Source: Rahnella aquatilis CIP 78.65 = ATCC 33071
GTDB taxonomy: Bacteria; Pseudomonadota; Gammaproteobacteria; Enterobacterales; Enterobacteriaceae
Assembly (NCBI RefSeq): GCF_000241955.1
Contig: NC_016818.1
Span: forward strand, 3,224,001 to 3,288,000
Length of the DNA stretch: 64,000 bases
Direction: 5' to 3'
In this document: in pieces, positions 56,388 to 64,000 of the stretch
Position numbering within the stretch: the first letter of the stretch is position 1
Layout: every line of letters begins with the position of its first letter
Translations under genes and position numbers: made by a program
Notes under the pieces: model-generated
Database searches by the model: none
What the model saw: the letters and a program-made list of their open reading frames with translations, nothing else
What the model was told of the DNA's origin: nothing

Positions 56388-57225
56388 AGCCATCCGTCCG
56401 CAACTCGATCATGTCGTCATCAACGTCGCCGAACAGCTCAATCTGGCCGGGCAACAGTTCCGCCGTCTGGGATTTCATCTCACGCCGCGCGGCCATCACT
56501 CGCTGGGTTCCAGTAACCATCTGGCGATTTTCGGCGAAAACTATCTCGAACTGCTCGGCTATGAGCCGGGCAACGCCCGCACCCGCACCGATCTGTGGCA
56601 GGCTCCGCTCGGCCTGACCGGTCTGGTGTGGAAAACGCAGAATTCATCGGCGGTATACGAACATCTGCAACAGCAAGCTATTGCCGGTTCCGCACCGGCG
56701 GAGTTCTTCCGCCCCGTGGCGCTCAACGACGGCACCTCGCCGAATGCACGGTTCCGCACCGTGCCGCTGGCTGCCAGCCGCGTGCCGAATGGCCGCAGTT
56801 TCTTTTGTCACCATCTGACACCGGAACTGGTGTGGCGTAATGAATGGCAAAACCACCCGAACGGTGTCGCCGATATCACCGGCTTTGTGATTTCCGCCGT
56901 CAGCCCGCAGGATGCCGCACAGGTGTATGGTGAGTTATTCGGTGCCGCTGCGCTGGAGATCAAACCGCAGGAAGTGCTGCTGCGAGCAGGTCGCGCCACC
57001 GTCCGGTTTATCACACCGGAGCAAGCCGCCGCTGAATTCGGCATTGTGCCGGAAGGCGAAAACGGCAGCGCCCGCATGATCGGGCTGGAATTCGCCACGC
57101 GATCGCTGGATGCGGTACGCAATAGTTTGCGGGTGGGGGAAATACCTTTCAGGGATGACGTTAACCGTGTGTCTGTCCGTGCAGCGGACGGGCTTGGGGT
57201 GGCGCTTGGATTCAGCGAGGAATGA
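56380..57225 (+). CDS. VOC family protein, glyoxalase-3-like
   Basis: 281 residues. QLDHVVINVAE at the start and HHSLGSSNHLAIFGENYLELLGY are typical of the Glyoxalase_3 (PF13468) type; a second VOC half begins near 165 (DITGFVISAVSPQDA). Likely metal site His11 and Glu57. Overlaps the upstream gene by 8 bases. Last gene of the cluster; no strong terminator, but a palindromic repeat follows. Confidence 0.85.
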   Translation: MTEAIRPQLDHVVINVAEQLNLAGQQFRRLGFHLTPRGHHSLGSSNHLAIFGENYLELLGYEPGNARTRTDLWQAPLGLTGLVWKTQNSSAVYEHLQQQAIAGSAPAEFFRPVALNDGTSPNARFRTVPLAASRVPNGRSFFCHHLTPELVWRNEWQNHPNGVADITGFVISAVSPQDAAQVYGELFGAAALEIKPQEVLLRAGRATVRFITPEQAAAEFGIVPEGENGSARMIGLEFATRSLDAVRNSLRVGEIPFRDDVNRVSVRAADGLGVALGFSEE

Positions 57226-57239
57226 TCTGCTTTTAGCTG

Positions 57240-57365
57240 CTCCCCCTGCGAATGGGGAGGCCGGGAGGGGGTTTTAAGTATTAACGCAAATGCCTGCGCG
57301 GTAACTTAACCCGCTGATTTGTCTTTAATACCCCACCCCAATCCTCCCCTTCGCAGGGGAGGGAG
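57240..57365. repeat. Intergenic palindromic repeat element
   Basis: The left end (CTCCCCCTGCGAATGGGGAGG then GGGAGGGGG) is mirrored by the right end (CACCCCAATCCTCCCC then TTCGCAGGGGAGGGAG), giving about 125 bases of imperfect inverted repeat with a central AT-rich part. It fits dispersed GC-rich palindromic repeats of Proteobacteria. The 301-base gap between the two operons also holds the met boxes. Confidence 0.65.
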
Positions 57366-57472
57366 TCGATCGAGTTTCCGCTGAAGACTTTAGATCTTTT
57401 CGCTCTTAGTTATCACTTTTATTTTGTTGCTTAAATTCCCTGATATGTTAAAACTCTGCTACCGCGAGTCTT

Positions 57473-57504
57473 AGACGGCTAAACGTCTAAATACCCATCC
57501 GTCT
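57473..57504. promoter_or_regulatory. Tandem met boxes (MetJ operator)
   Basis: Four consecutive octamers in exact 8-base register: AGACGGCT (7 of 8 to consensus AGACGTCT), AAACGTCT (7 of 8), a poor third (3 of 8), and ATCCGTCT (6 of 8). MetJ binds two or more adjacent boxes cooperatively when S-adenosylmethionine is high. The array ends 23 bases before the transporter start codon. Confidence 0.72.
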
Positions 57505-57526
57505 ATTTAATAAGGCCCAACGCTCA

Positions 57527-59029
57527 GTGACATCCTCCCTTCTTGAGATGCGTAATATCTCGATTTCATTTGCCGGTTTCCCTGCCCTGCGTCAGGTGAA
57601 TTTCACGCTGGAAGGCGGCTCCGTTCATGCCTTAGTCGGGGCGAATGGCGCGGGGAAATCAACGCTGATGGCCGTGCTTTCCGGCACACATGAGCATTAC
57701 ACCGGGCAGATCACCATCGACGGTGAGGCAGTAAATATCCGTCTTCCCCATCATGCCCGCCAGCACGGGATCCACCTGGTACAACAGGAAGTGGATGTTG
57801 CGCTGGTGCCGACGCTCAATGTCGCCGAAAACATCATGCTGGACCGGCTGTCCGAGCCGGGCCATTTGCACAACTGGTCGCAGCTATACCATCAGGCGCA
57901 GTTGCTGACCGACCAGCTTGGGCTGAACATCAGCCTGCGGGCGCGGATCGAAAGCTGCACACTGGCCGAGAAACAACTGATTTTGCTGGCACGTGCGTTA
58001 TCGCATAAATGCCGCTTTCTGATCCTCGATGAACCGACCGCGCCGCTGGATCAGGCGGAAAGTGCCCGCCTGTTCGCGCTGGTGCGCAAGCTGAAAGCCG
58101 CCGGAATGGCGATCGTATTTATCTCGCACCGCATCCATGAACTGCGCGATATCTGCGACCGCATGACGGTGCTGCGTGACGGACGTCTGGTCAGCGATGA
58201 CAGCATGGACGGTCTGAGCAATGAACACATTATCGAGAAAATGATCGGCCATCAGCTCGACGATATTTATCCACCGCGCCGCCCGCCGCACAGTGGTGAA
58301 ACGCTGCTAAGCATTCAGGGAATGCACGATAAAGACAAACTGCGCGATATCTCGCTGCGCCTGCATCGCGGGGAAATTCTCGGGATTGCCGGGCTGGCCG
58401 GTGCCGGAAAAACTGAACTGTGCAAAGCACTGTTCGGCGCGACGCCGAGTCAGGTCGACAGCGGTGAACTGAATGGCAAACCCTGGAAGCCAAAAGAGCC
58501 GCATCTTTCTGTGGAACAGGGACTGGCGTTAGTGCCGGAAGAAAGGCGCAAGGAAGGGATTTTCATTGACGAAAATATCCCGATGAACCTGAGTGTCACG
58601 GCTGACGATACGTTTTCGCGCTGGAGTATTTTCAGTACGCGGCAGTCGCTGTCATGGGCAAAAGACATTATCGGCCGTTTAGGCATTCGCGCTTCCGGGC
58701 CGATGCAGAAGCTGGCACGGCTTTCCGGCGGCAATCAGCAAAAGGTTGCCATCGGGAAATGGCTGCGCAGTGAGAGTCAGGTGCTGATTTTCGACGAACC
58801 GACCAAAGGCGTGGACATCAAGGCCAAAACGGACGTGTTCAGGCTGATCGACGGCCTGGCGCAACAGGGAAAAGGCATTATTTATGCTTCCGGTGAGTTC
58901 GCCGAACTGGTCGGTTTATGCGACCGCATTCTGGTGTTATGGGATGGCCGTATCGTCGCCGAACTGAACGCCGCAGACGTCGACGAAGAAACCTTATTAG
59001 TCTATTCAACCGGAGGAATACCCGCGTGA
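57527..59029 (+). CDS. Ribose-type ABC transporter ATPase
   Basis: 500 residues with the tandem nucleotide-binding architecture of RbsA/XylG/LsrA. Domain 1 has Walker A GANGAGKS (38-45) and Walker B LILDEPTAPLD; domain 2 has GLAGAGKTEL near 288, LSGGNQQKV and LIFDEPTKGVD. Starts with GTG at 57527 with AAGG 11 bases upstream; ATG at 57548 is an alternative. Preceded by met boxes, so probably de-repressed on methionine shortage. Overlaps the permease by 4 bases. Confidence 0.9.
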   Translation: MTSSLLEMRNISISFAGFPALRQVNFTLEGGSVHALVGANGAGKSTLMAVLSGTHEHYTGQITIDGEAVNIRLPHHARQHGIHLVQQEVDVALVPTLNVAENIMLDRLSEPGHLHNWSQLYHQAQLLTDQLGLNISLRARIESCTLAEKQLILLARALSHKCRFLILDEPTAPLDQAESARLFALVRKLKAAGMAIVFISHRIHELRDICDRMTVLRDGRLVSDDSMDGLSNEHIIEKMIGHQLDDIYPPRRPPHSGETLLSIQGMHDKDKLRDISLRLHRGEILGIAGLAGAGKTELCKALFGATPSQVDSGELNGKPWKPKEPHLSVEQGLALVPEERRKEGIFIDENIPMNLSVTADDTFSRWSIFSTRQSLSWAKDIIGRLGIRASGPMQKLARLSGGNQQKVAIGKWLRSESQVLIFDEPTKGVDIKAKTDVFRLIDGLAQQGKGIIYASGEFAELVGLCDRILVLWDGRIVAELNAADVDEETLLVYSTGGIPA

Positions 59030-60036
59030 ACAAAGCCGTGGTGAGTAAAGAAAACGTGCCCGACGCCCGCCTGCCGTGGCGTCATCAGCTGTTTGAATTT
59101 TTGTATAAATGGGGCATGTTGCTGACCGTGGTATTGCTGATCGCCGCGTTTGGCCTGGCCTCAGATAATTTCCTCGAACCGTCGAACATCATCAACATTT
59201 TGCGTTCAATTGCTATCGTGACGGTGATTGCCATCGGCGTGTCGATTTCCCTGGCGGTCGGCGGCTTCGATTTATCGGTCGGTTCAACGGCGTCGCTCGC
59301 CAATGCGCTGGTGATTTCGATGTTCGTCTGGCACGGTTTCGGCACCACCGAAGCGATACTGATCACGCTGGCGTTGTGTACGCTGGTCGGACTGTTCAAT
59401 GCCTTTCTGATCGTCATCCTGAAAATTCCTGACATGCTGGCGACGCTCGCCAGTCTGTTCGTGATCCAGGGTGCGGCCATGACCTACAGCTATGGCGGTT
59501 CGATCACTGAAAATATGTTATTGCCCAGCGGTGACATGGCTGAAGGCACGGTGCCTGCGGTGTTCAGCCTGCTCGGACAGGTGCCGGTGATTGTGATCGT
59601 GATGGCCGTCGTGACCCTTGCGGTACAATTGTTTATGTCACTGACCAAACATGGCCGCCGTATGTACGCCATCGGCGGTAACCCGCTGGCCGCGCGTCTG
59701 GCCGGGATCCGCACCGCCCGTTATCGTGTTATCGCTTACGTGATGTCATCGGTACTGGCCGGTGCCGGCGGGATTTTGCTGGCCTCACGCATTGGTTCTT
59801 CGCAGGTGAATGCCGGTGGCGGTTATCTGATGGACGCCGTTGCCGCCGCGTATATCGGTTTTTCACTGGCGGGTTCCGGTAAGCCTAATGCGCTCGGCAC
59901 ACTGCTTGGTGCGGTGATTTTGGGCGTGCTGTCGAACGGGCTGGTGATGCTGTCAGTGCCGTATTATGCGATGGATATCATCAAAGGGTTAGTGCTGGCG
60001 GTGGCGTTAGCGCTGACGTATATCCAGAAACGGTGA
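59026..60036 (+). CDS. Ribose-type ABC transporter permease
   Basis: 336-residue RbsC-like permease with about nine helices (GVSISLAVGGFDLSVGSTASLANAL; GRRMYAIGGNPLAARLAGI). GTG start at 59026 overlaps the ATPase stop (GTGA), with CGGAGGA upstream. No periplasmic binding protein gene is adjacent, unlike nearly all operons of this class; the next DNA is a 640-base non-coding repeat region. The ligand is unknown; MetJ control points to a sulfur-containing sugar-like compound such as methylthioribose, which is inference. Confidence 0.9.
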   Translation: MNKAVVSKENVPDARLPWRHQLFEFLYKWGMLLTVVLLIAAFGLASDNFLEPSNIINILRSIAIVTVIAIGVSISLAVGGFDLSVGSTASLANALVISMFVWHGFGTTEAILITLALCTLVGLFNAFLIVILKIPDMLATLASLFVIQGAAMTYSYGGSITENMLLPSGDMAEGTVPAVFSLLGQVPVIVIVMAVVTLAVQLFMSLTKHGRRMYAIGGNPLAARLAGIRTARYRVIAYVMSSVLAGAGGILLASRIGSSQVNAGGGYLMDAVAAAYIGFSLAGSGKPNALGTLLGAVILGVLSNGLVMLSVPYYAMDIIKGLVLAVALALTYIQKR

Positions 60037-60040
60037 TTTT

Positions 60041-60628
60041 TTTGGGTTCGGCACCCAAACTGGCCCTTAAGGTCAACACCTTGGGTCAAGGTCGTGGGCT
60101 CGCCGCCCACACGGGCCAAGACCTTGGGTTGCCACCCAAACTGGCCTCAAGGGTGGCTTATCGCCACCACCCTTGAGAATCCCGGGCTCTTTTAACTGCG
60201 CGCTCCGCTCGCTGGCTATGTTTCAGAGACCACAGCGACAGGCTGGAAATCTTGCCGCTTTGCGGTACCTTCTCTCGGTCCTGGAGCCTCAGGTCTCCAG
60301 GCCGCTCCGTTCAGCAAGATTTCTGAAACGCCCGCACGATCTTAAATTCAAAGGCAGACAGTTTTTAGATTTCAAAATCAGTCAGGTTGTGAATTAAGAG
60401 CCTGAGGCCGGTTCCAAAATACCGCCGGACGAGAGGTGGAAAACCGCGCATCTTTTTGCGCGGGTTGTAACCCGATGGGAGGGAACCGCGCAGCGGCGGG
60501 ATTTTGCGGCTATCACTGCGGCTGATGAAACATAGTCAGCGAGCGGAGCGCGCAGTGAAAGAGCCCGGGGGGTCTTGGGGGGTGGCGGCGATAGGCCGCC
60601 CCCCAAGTCGGTGTGGGCCGACGCCCAC
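60041..60628. repeat. Non-coding array of hairpins within long inverted repeats
   Basis: The 640-base gap 60037-60676 has no credible gene. Arm 1 (60181-60225) and arm 2 (60526-60569) are about 44-base near-perfect inverted repeats (CCCGGGCTCTTTT...GCTATGTTTCA). Outside arm 1 lie consecutive hairpins: 60041-60059, 60069-60082, 60094-60110 (GTGGGC/GCCCAC), 60124-60139 and 60146-60177 (11 bp stem). Outside arm 2 the same kinds recur at 60574-60607 and 60613-60628 (again GTGGGC/GCCCAC). Origin unknown: MITE-like element or structured RNA. Confidence 0.7.
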
Positions 60629-60676
60629 GACCTTGAATTTGAAGTTAAAACCGCCCCTGATTCGGTCAAAATCAGA

Positions 60677-61213
60677 TCACACCAGCACCTTATACATCAC
60701 ACTGGTCGATTCCAGCTTTCCCCCCGTCGACATCGCATAGTGCGGGATCGTTCCGCTCAGGGTAAAACCCAGATTTTCATACAACGTCTGCGCCGGACTG
60801 CCGGTGACGGTATCGAGCACCAGCAGTGTTTTGCCCTCTTCCCGTGCCAGGGCTTCGACCGCCATCATCAGTTTTCGGGCGATACCTTTGCGCCGCCCGT
60901 CAGGATGCACCATCAGTTTCACCACATCACCGCGATGCGCGCCGTTGGCAGGTTGATCGACGACAAGCTGCACGGTACCCGCAATTTTTCCCCCCAGACG
61001 CGCCACCAGCAGACGTTTTTCGCCACGCTCAAAAGCCGGTAACAACTTTTGCCAGAACGCCTGCGCCTGCACAAAACCGAAAGGCAGAATAAAACCGATG
61101 CTGGCACCCAGCGCCACGGACTGCATCAGCGTTTCAGCCAGCGCATCCCGATCACCTGGCGACAATACGCCGCCCTGTACTTCACTGACCACCACTTCAT
61201 TGCTGTTTTGCAT
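60677..61213 (-). CDS. GNAT-family N-acetyltransferase
   Basis: 178 residues with the GNAT core: strand-4 VVKLMVHPDGRRKGIARKLM (acetyl-CoA loop RRKGIA) and LVLDTVTGSPAQTLYENLGF. Follows the XRE-cupin regulator by 26 bases on the same strand, so probably in its operon and under its control. Substrate unknown. Confidence 0.9.
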   Translation of the reverse strand: MQNSNEVVVSEVQGGVLSPGDRDALAETLMQSVALGASIGFILPFGFVQAQAFWQKLLPAFERGEKRLLVARLGGKIAGTVQLVVDQPANGAHRGDVVKLMVHPDGRRKGIARKLMMAVEALAREEGKTLLVLDTVTGSPAQTLYENLGFTLSGTIPHYAMSTGGKLESTSVMYKVLV

Positions 61214-61239
61214 AACGTTAAACCTTACTCAGTCAGACA

Positions 61240-61809
61240 TTAAGGACGTGAAATGACGATGGCATAGCGGGCATCTGCCGGGCCGGGCACCTTGAAAGAG
61301 GTGCTGCCGTGGAGATGAAACCGCAGGCAGTCGCCCGGTTCAAGCCGGTAGCTGCGGCCATCAAGCGTGAATTCCAGAATGCCTTCCAGCATCCAGATAT
61401 GCTGTTCAAGACCCTCTACCGGCGGTGCGTCGTAAGTAATGCTGGCGCCAGCCTTCAGCACACCGGACATCAGCTCAGCGCGAAAACCCGGTGCCGGTGC
61501 GGAAACGGAACGACGCTCAAAACCGGTTGCCCGGTCATGCCACACCGGTTGTTGCGATGCGCGGATAAGCTCCGGGGGATTATCTTCCAGCGCCATCAGC
61601 AAACGGGAAGTGGTCAGCCCGTAAGCCGCACTCAGTTTGCCCAGCAACGAGGCCGTCGGGCTGGTTTCTGCCCGCTCCACGCGTGAAAGTGTCGCGCGGC
61701 TGATGCCGGTCATCTGCGCCAGTTGTTCAAGTGACCAGCCCTGGCTGACGCGTAATTCTGCCAGCCGTTCCGCCAGACGGAGATCGTGATTGTCCTGGCC
61801 TTCTCCCAT
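61240..61809 (-). CDS. XRE-family regulator with C-terminal cupin
   Basis: 189 residues: N-terminal XRE helix-turn-helix (WSLEQLAQMTGISRATLSRVE, about 25-45) and a cupin_2 sensor domain (about 110-185; EQHIWMLEGILEFTLDG, LEPGDCLRFHLHG). Such regulators usually control metabolic or resistance genes next door, here the acetyltransferase. The start at 61809 lacks a strong ribosome site. Confidence 0.9.
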   Translation of the reverse strand: MGEGQDNHDLRLAERLAELRVSQGWSLEQLAQMTGISRATLSRVERAETSPTASLLGKLSAAYGLTTSRLLMALEDNPPELIRASQQPVWHDRATGFERRSVSAPAPGFRAELMSGVLKAGASITYDAPPVEGLEQHIWMLEGILEFTLDGRSYRLEPGDCLRFHLHGSTSFKVPGPADARYAIVISRP

Positions 61810-61904
61810 TTTCTTACCCTGCCGTAAAATCTCAATACAGGGAAAATATCTCTTATATGAGAACGCTGCAAGTTAAAAAAGTGTAACCAAAAGGATTTTC
61901 CAAG

Positions 61905-61934
61905 TTGTACAAAAATAATAAAGTTGTACAACTT
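61905..61934. promoter_or_regulatory. Paired TTGTACAA operator upstream of the MerR gene
   Basis: TTGTACAA occurs at 61905-61912 and 61924-61931, 19 bases apart, the second within a 14-base perfect palindrome AAGTTGTACAACTT. The reported E. coli MlrA site is built from TTGTACA and TGTACAA halves, so this is a likely autoregulatory site for the gene at 61989. Confidence 0.65.
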
Positions 61935-61988
61935 TAAGATGTGGCGCTAGAGTGAGCTTATAAGTGGTATGAATATTTGGATGGAAAT

Positions 61989-62849
61989 ATGTCTCTGTAC
62001 AGCATCGGTGAAGTCGCCCGAATTTGTGGTATCAACCCGGTCACGTTGCGTGCCTGGCAGCGGCGTTATGGCCTGCTGAAGCCACAGCGCACAGAGGGTG
62101 GCCATCGTCTGTTTAATGATGATGATCTCGATACCATCCGCACCATTCTGGGCTGGATCAATCGCGGTATTCCGGTTGGTCAGGTGAAATCTTTGCTGGA
62201 AGGTAAAGTGGACGCGCTACCCGGTGGCTGGTCGCAGTCAGAACATCAGTTGCTGACTGCCTTACAGGATGGTCGTCCGCAAAAAGTTCGTCAGCTGATG
62301 ATGGAATTCGGTCGAGAATATCCGGCGGCCACATTTGTGAAGAACGTGCTTCGCCCGCTGCGTGAACGCCTGAGTTCCGGCGATGCGCGACTGCTGATGT
62401 TACGCAGCCAGCTTGACGGGCTGATCATTGAACACGCAGTGATGTGTATGAACGCTGCCCGTAAACGCCCCGGAGCGGTTGCCACACTGATCGGCTGGGG
62501 ACATACAGACAGCACCGAATTGTGGCTTGAAGCCATCGTGCGCTGCGAAGAAGGTTTTCAGATCGAGATATTACCGGTTCCGCTCAGCGAACCGTATCTG
62601 GAAAACCTGAGCGGTTCGCAAATTCTGTTGTGGTCCGAAGGCAAGCTGACGCAGGTCCAGCGCCAGCGCCTGCAGAACTGGATGGATCAGGGGTTGTCGA
62701 TCATGCTGCTGGGCAGTTCTGCGGTTCTGCTTGGCGCAGAAGAAACAGACGCAGAGGAAGGCGGGTTCAGCGAACGTCTCCGGGGCGGTGATCCTCATGC
62801 CAGTCTTCATACCGGGCCAGTTCGCCAGAAAGGAAAAAATAATGACTAA
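61989..62849 (+). CDS. MerR-family regulator, MlrA/BluR/LitR type
   Basis: 286 residues. The N-terminal MerR helix-turn-helix is nearly identical to E. coli MlrA (EVARICGINPVTLRAWQRRYGLLKPQR...GGHRLFNDDD). The C-terminal part (about 80-245) is a B12-binding-like domain; LIGWGHTDSTELW aligns with MlrA, but the cobalamin-binding DxHxxG is not seen, so B12 binding is doubtful. The tail is about 40 residues longer than MlrA. The context (NTF2-like and SDR genes following) fits the LitR/PplR-type stress or light-linked clusters rather than curli control. Confidence 0.85.
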   Translation: MSLYSIGEVARICGINPVTLRAWQRRYGLLKPQRTEGGHRLFNDDDLDTIRTILGWINRGIPVGQVKSLLEGKVDALPGGWSQSEHQLLTALQDGRPQKVRQLMMEFGREYPAATFVKNVLRPLRERLSSGDARLLMLRSQLDGLIIEHAVMCMNAARKRPGAVATLIGWGHTDSTELWLEAIVRCEEGFQIEILPVPLSEPYLENLSGSQILLWSEGKLTQVQRQRLQNWMDQGLSIMLLGSSAVLLGAEETDAEEGGFSERLRGGDPHASLHTGPVRQKGKNND

Positions 62850-63294
62850 ACATTTTCCTGAGTCCGCAATCCCTGACGATGTTCTGGTGCGACTGTGCGA
62901 ATTTTATCGCCATCTCGATATCACCCGCCTGCCGCTGCTTTCCCGTATTTATCATCCGCAGGTGGTGTTTACCGATCCGGTTTCGCATTACGAAGGGGTC
63001 GATGCGCTGGAACACTACTTTGCGCAATTGCTTAAAAAAGTGAATGACTGCCGTTTCGAGATCCAGCCTCCGCTTATCCGGGGCGATGAAGCGTCACTGT
63101 TCTGGCGGATGGAATTCTCGCACCCGGCTCTGAAAAAAGGTCAGGCGCTGTTCCTTGATGGCGCAAGTCATCTGCGCATGAATGAAAACCTTATCATCTG
63201 TCAGCGTGATTATTACGATCTCGGTGCCATGCTGTACGAGCACATTCCGGTGCTGGGCGGTGTCGTGCGTGCTGTCAAAGCCAGGTTGAAATAA
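62842..63294 (+). CDS. NTF2-like (SnoaL) domain protein
   Basis: 150-residue cone-shaped NTF2-fold protein (LPLLSRIYHPQVVFTDPVSHYEG; FLDGASHLRMNENLIICQRDYYDLGAM). AAGGAAAAAATA precedes the ATG at 62842, which overlaps the MerR stop by 8 bases. It overlaps the next gene by one base (TAATG). In Vibrio, Shewanella and Pseudomonas homologues sit with an SDR, a flavin amine oxidase, DUF1365 and a cyclopropane-fatty-acid-synthase-like gene. Exact function unknown. Confidence 0.88.
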   Translation: MTKHFPESAIPDDVLVRLCEFYRHLDITRLPLLSRIYHPQVVFTDPVSHYEGVDALEHYFAQLLKKVNDCRFEIQPPLIRGDEASLFWRMEFSHPALKKGQALFLDGASHLRMNENLIICQRDYYDLGAMLYEHIPVLGGVVRAVKARLK

Positions 63295-64000
63295 TGCGCC
63301 GCGTACTGATCACCGGTGCCAGTTCAGGTATTGGCAAACAACTGGCACAGGATTATGCCGCCGAAGGCTGGGAAGTCATTGCCTGCGGGCGTGATGGCGC
63401 AAAGCTGACGGCGGTGGCCGCAGCCAGCCCGCTGATCATCCCGCTGCGTTTTGATATCACCGATTTACAGGCTACCCGCGAAGCGTTGCAGGGCAGGCAG
63501 GCCGATTTGGTGATCCTTTGCGCCGGCACCTGCGAATATCTCGACAACGGCGTCGTCGATGCTGAAAAAGTCATGCGGGTGATGAACACCAATTTTACCG
63601 GTCCGGTCAATTGCCTTGATGCCCTGCTCCCCGGCTTAGCGCCCGGCAGCCGGGTAGCGCTGGTGGGTTCCGTCGCCTGGCTGCTGCCGTTTGCACGCAG
63701 TGAAGCCTATGGGGCATCCAAAGCGGCGCTGGCCTTTTTTGCCCGCTCTCTGGCGGTTGATCTGGCGAAACGTCAGATTCACATTTCGCTGATCCAGCCG
63801 GGGTTTGTCGAAACGCCACTGACATCGCGCAATGATTTCCCGATGCCGATGATGGTGAGCGTCACGCAGGCCTCAAAGCACATCCGAAAAAAACTGGCGC
63901 GCGGTGACAATGAAATTGCCTTCCCTCCGCTTTTTATCCGTTTACTCAAGGTGGCCTCATTGCTGCCCGTCAGTCTGCAACAATGGTTATGCCGGAAAAT
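63294..64000 (+). CDS. Short-chain dehydrogenase/reductase, 3' end outside the window
   Basis: 235 residues are visible with no stop. Rossmann motif TGASSGIG at 7-14, LCAGT replacing NNAG near 75-79, and the catalytic set Ser126, Tyr139, Lys143 (YGASK). Starts at the ATG of TAATG, coupled to the NTF2-like gene. Together with the MerR gene it forms an operon likely to continue with lipid-modifying genes beyond the right edge. Confidence 0.92.
   Translation, partial: MRRVLITGASSGIGKQLAQDYAAEGWEVIACGRDGAKLTAVAAASPLIIPLRFDITDLQATREALQGRQADLVILCAGTCEYLDNGVVDAEKVMRVMNTNFTGPVNCLDALLPGLAPGSRVALVGSVAWLLPFARSEAYGASKAALAFFARSLAVDLAKRQIHISLIQPGFVETPLTSRNDFPMPMMVSVTQASKHIRKKLARGDNEIAFPPLFIRLLKVASLLPVSLQQWLCRK

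Noticed and set aside
60400..60740. Reading frames of 74-91 codons in the hairpin region
   Set aside because: They run through inverted repeats on both strands, lack ribosome sites and give low-complexity proline/glycine-rich products.

Overview
The window is chromosomal DNA from a member of the Enterobacterales. Protein sequences and gene neighbourhoods are close to, but clearly different from, Escherichia coli. The mix of an E. coli-like core (yceI-trhO, lpxL, mdtG, msyB, yceK, opgGHC, ylaC, deoR, uvrY-uvrC-pgsA-glyW-cysT-leuZ, cycA, rut operon) with many non-coli insertions suggests a Yersiniaceae-type bacterium such as Rahnella, Rouxiella or Serratia relatives. That placement is inference; no 16S gene is present.

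Layout. 1-10 kb: a scrambled version of the E. coli opg-msyB-mdtG-lpxL-yceA region. An old-yellow-enzyme gene and a DoxX gene are inserted, and an AT-rich island (about 6.52-9.20 kb) carries an orphan type VI Hcp gene, DUF1493 and STM2901-like partners, small unknown genes, operator-like palindromes and a frameshifted serine-recombinase remnant. 10-16 kb: periplasmic glucan genes opgGH and divergent opgC. 15.8-20 kb: an EmrAB-like efflux pair divergent from an IclR regulator and a universal stress protein. 20-25.9 kb: a run of small, poorly characterised genes (two of them paralogous), yccJ, ylaC, a gyrase-inhibitor-like gene, deoR and pphA. 26-31 kb: three tRNAs, pgsA, uvrC, uvrY and yecF. 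30.7-36.5 kb: an AraC regulator convergent with a type-2 leuA, a lipoprotein, tRNA-Lys(CUU) and cycA.

36.8-41.6 kb: a single 1617-residue modular protein ending in a GH144-like (beta-1,2-glucanase/glycoamylase) domain. 42.7-48.8 kb: rutR divergent from rutABCDFG (no rutE), with RutR operators and a sigma-54 promoter; this system takes nitrogen from pyrimidines. 49.1-57.2 kb: a tightly overlapping eight-cistron-type cluster of a peptide-class ABC transporter, a luciferase-like flavin monooxygenase, a fused double AhpD-like protein and a VOC protein; its substrate is unknown. 57.5-60 kb: a ribose-type ABC ATPase and permease without a binding protein, preceded by a tandem MetJ (met box) operator. 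60.0-60.7 kb: a non-coding array of hairpins inside long inverted repeats. 60.7-64 kb: GNAT and XRE-cupin genes, then an MlrA/BluR-like MerR regulator starting a MerR-NTF2-SDR operon that runs off the right end.

The most interesting leads are the giant signal-less GH144 protein in a genome that makes beta-1,2-linked periplasmic glucan, the MetJ-controlled orphan sugar-type transporter, the rut-adjacent monooxygenase/ABC cluster, the hairpin array at 60 kb, and the Hcp island with its broken recombinase.
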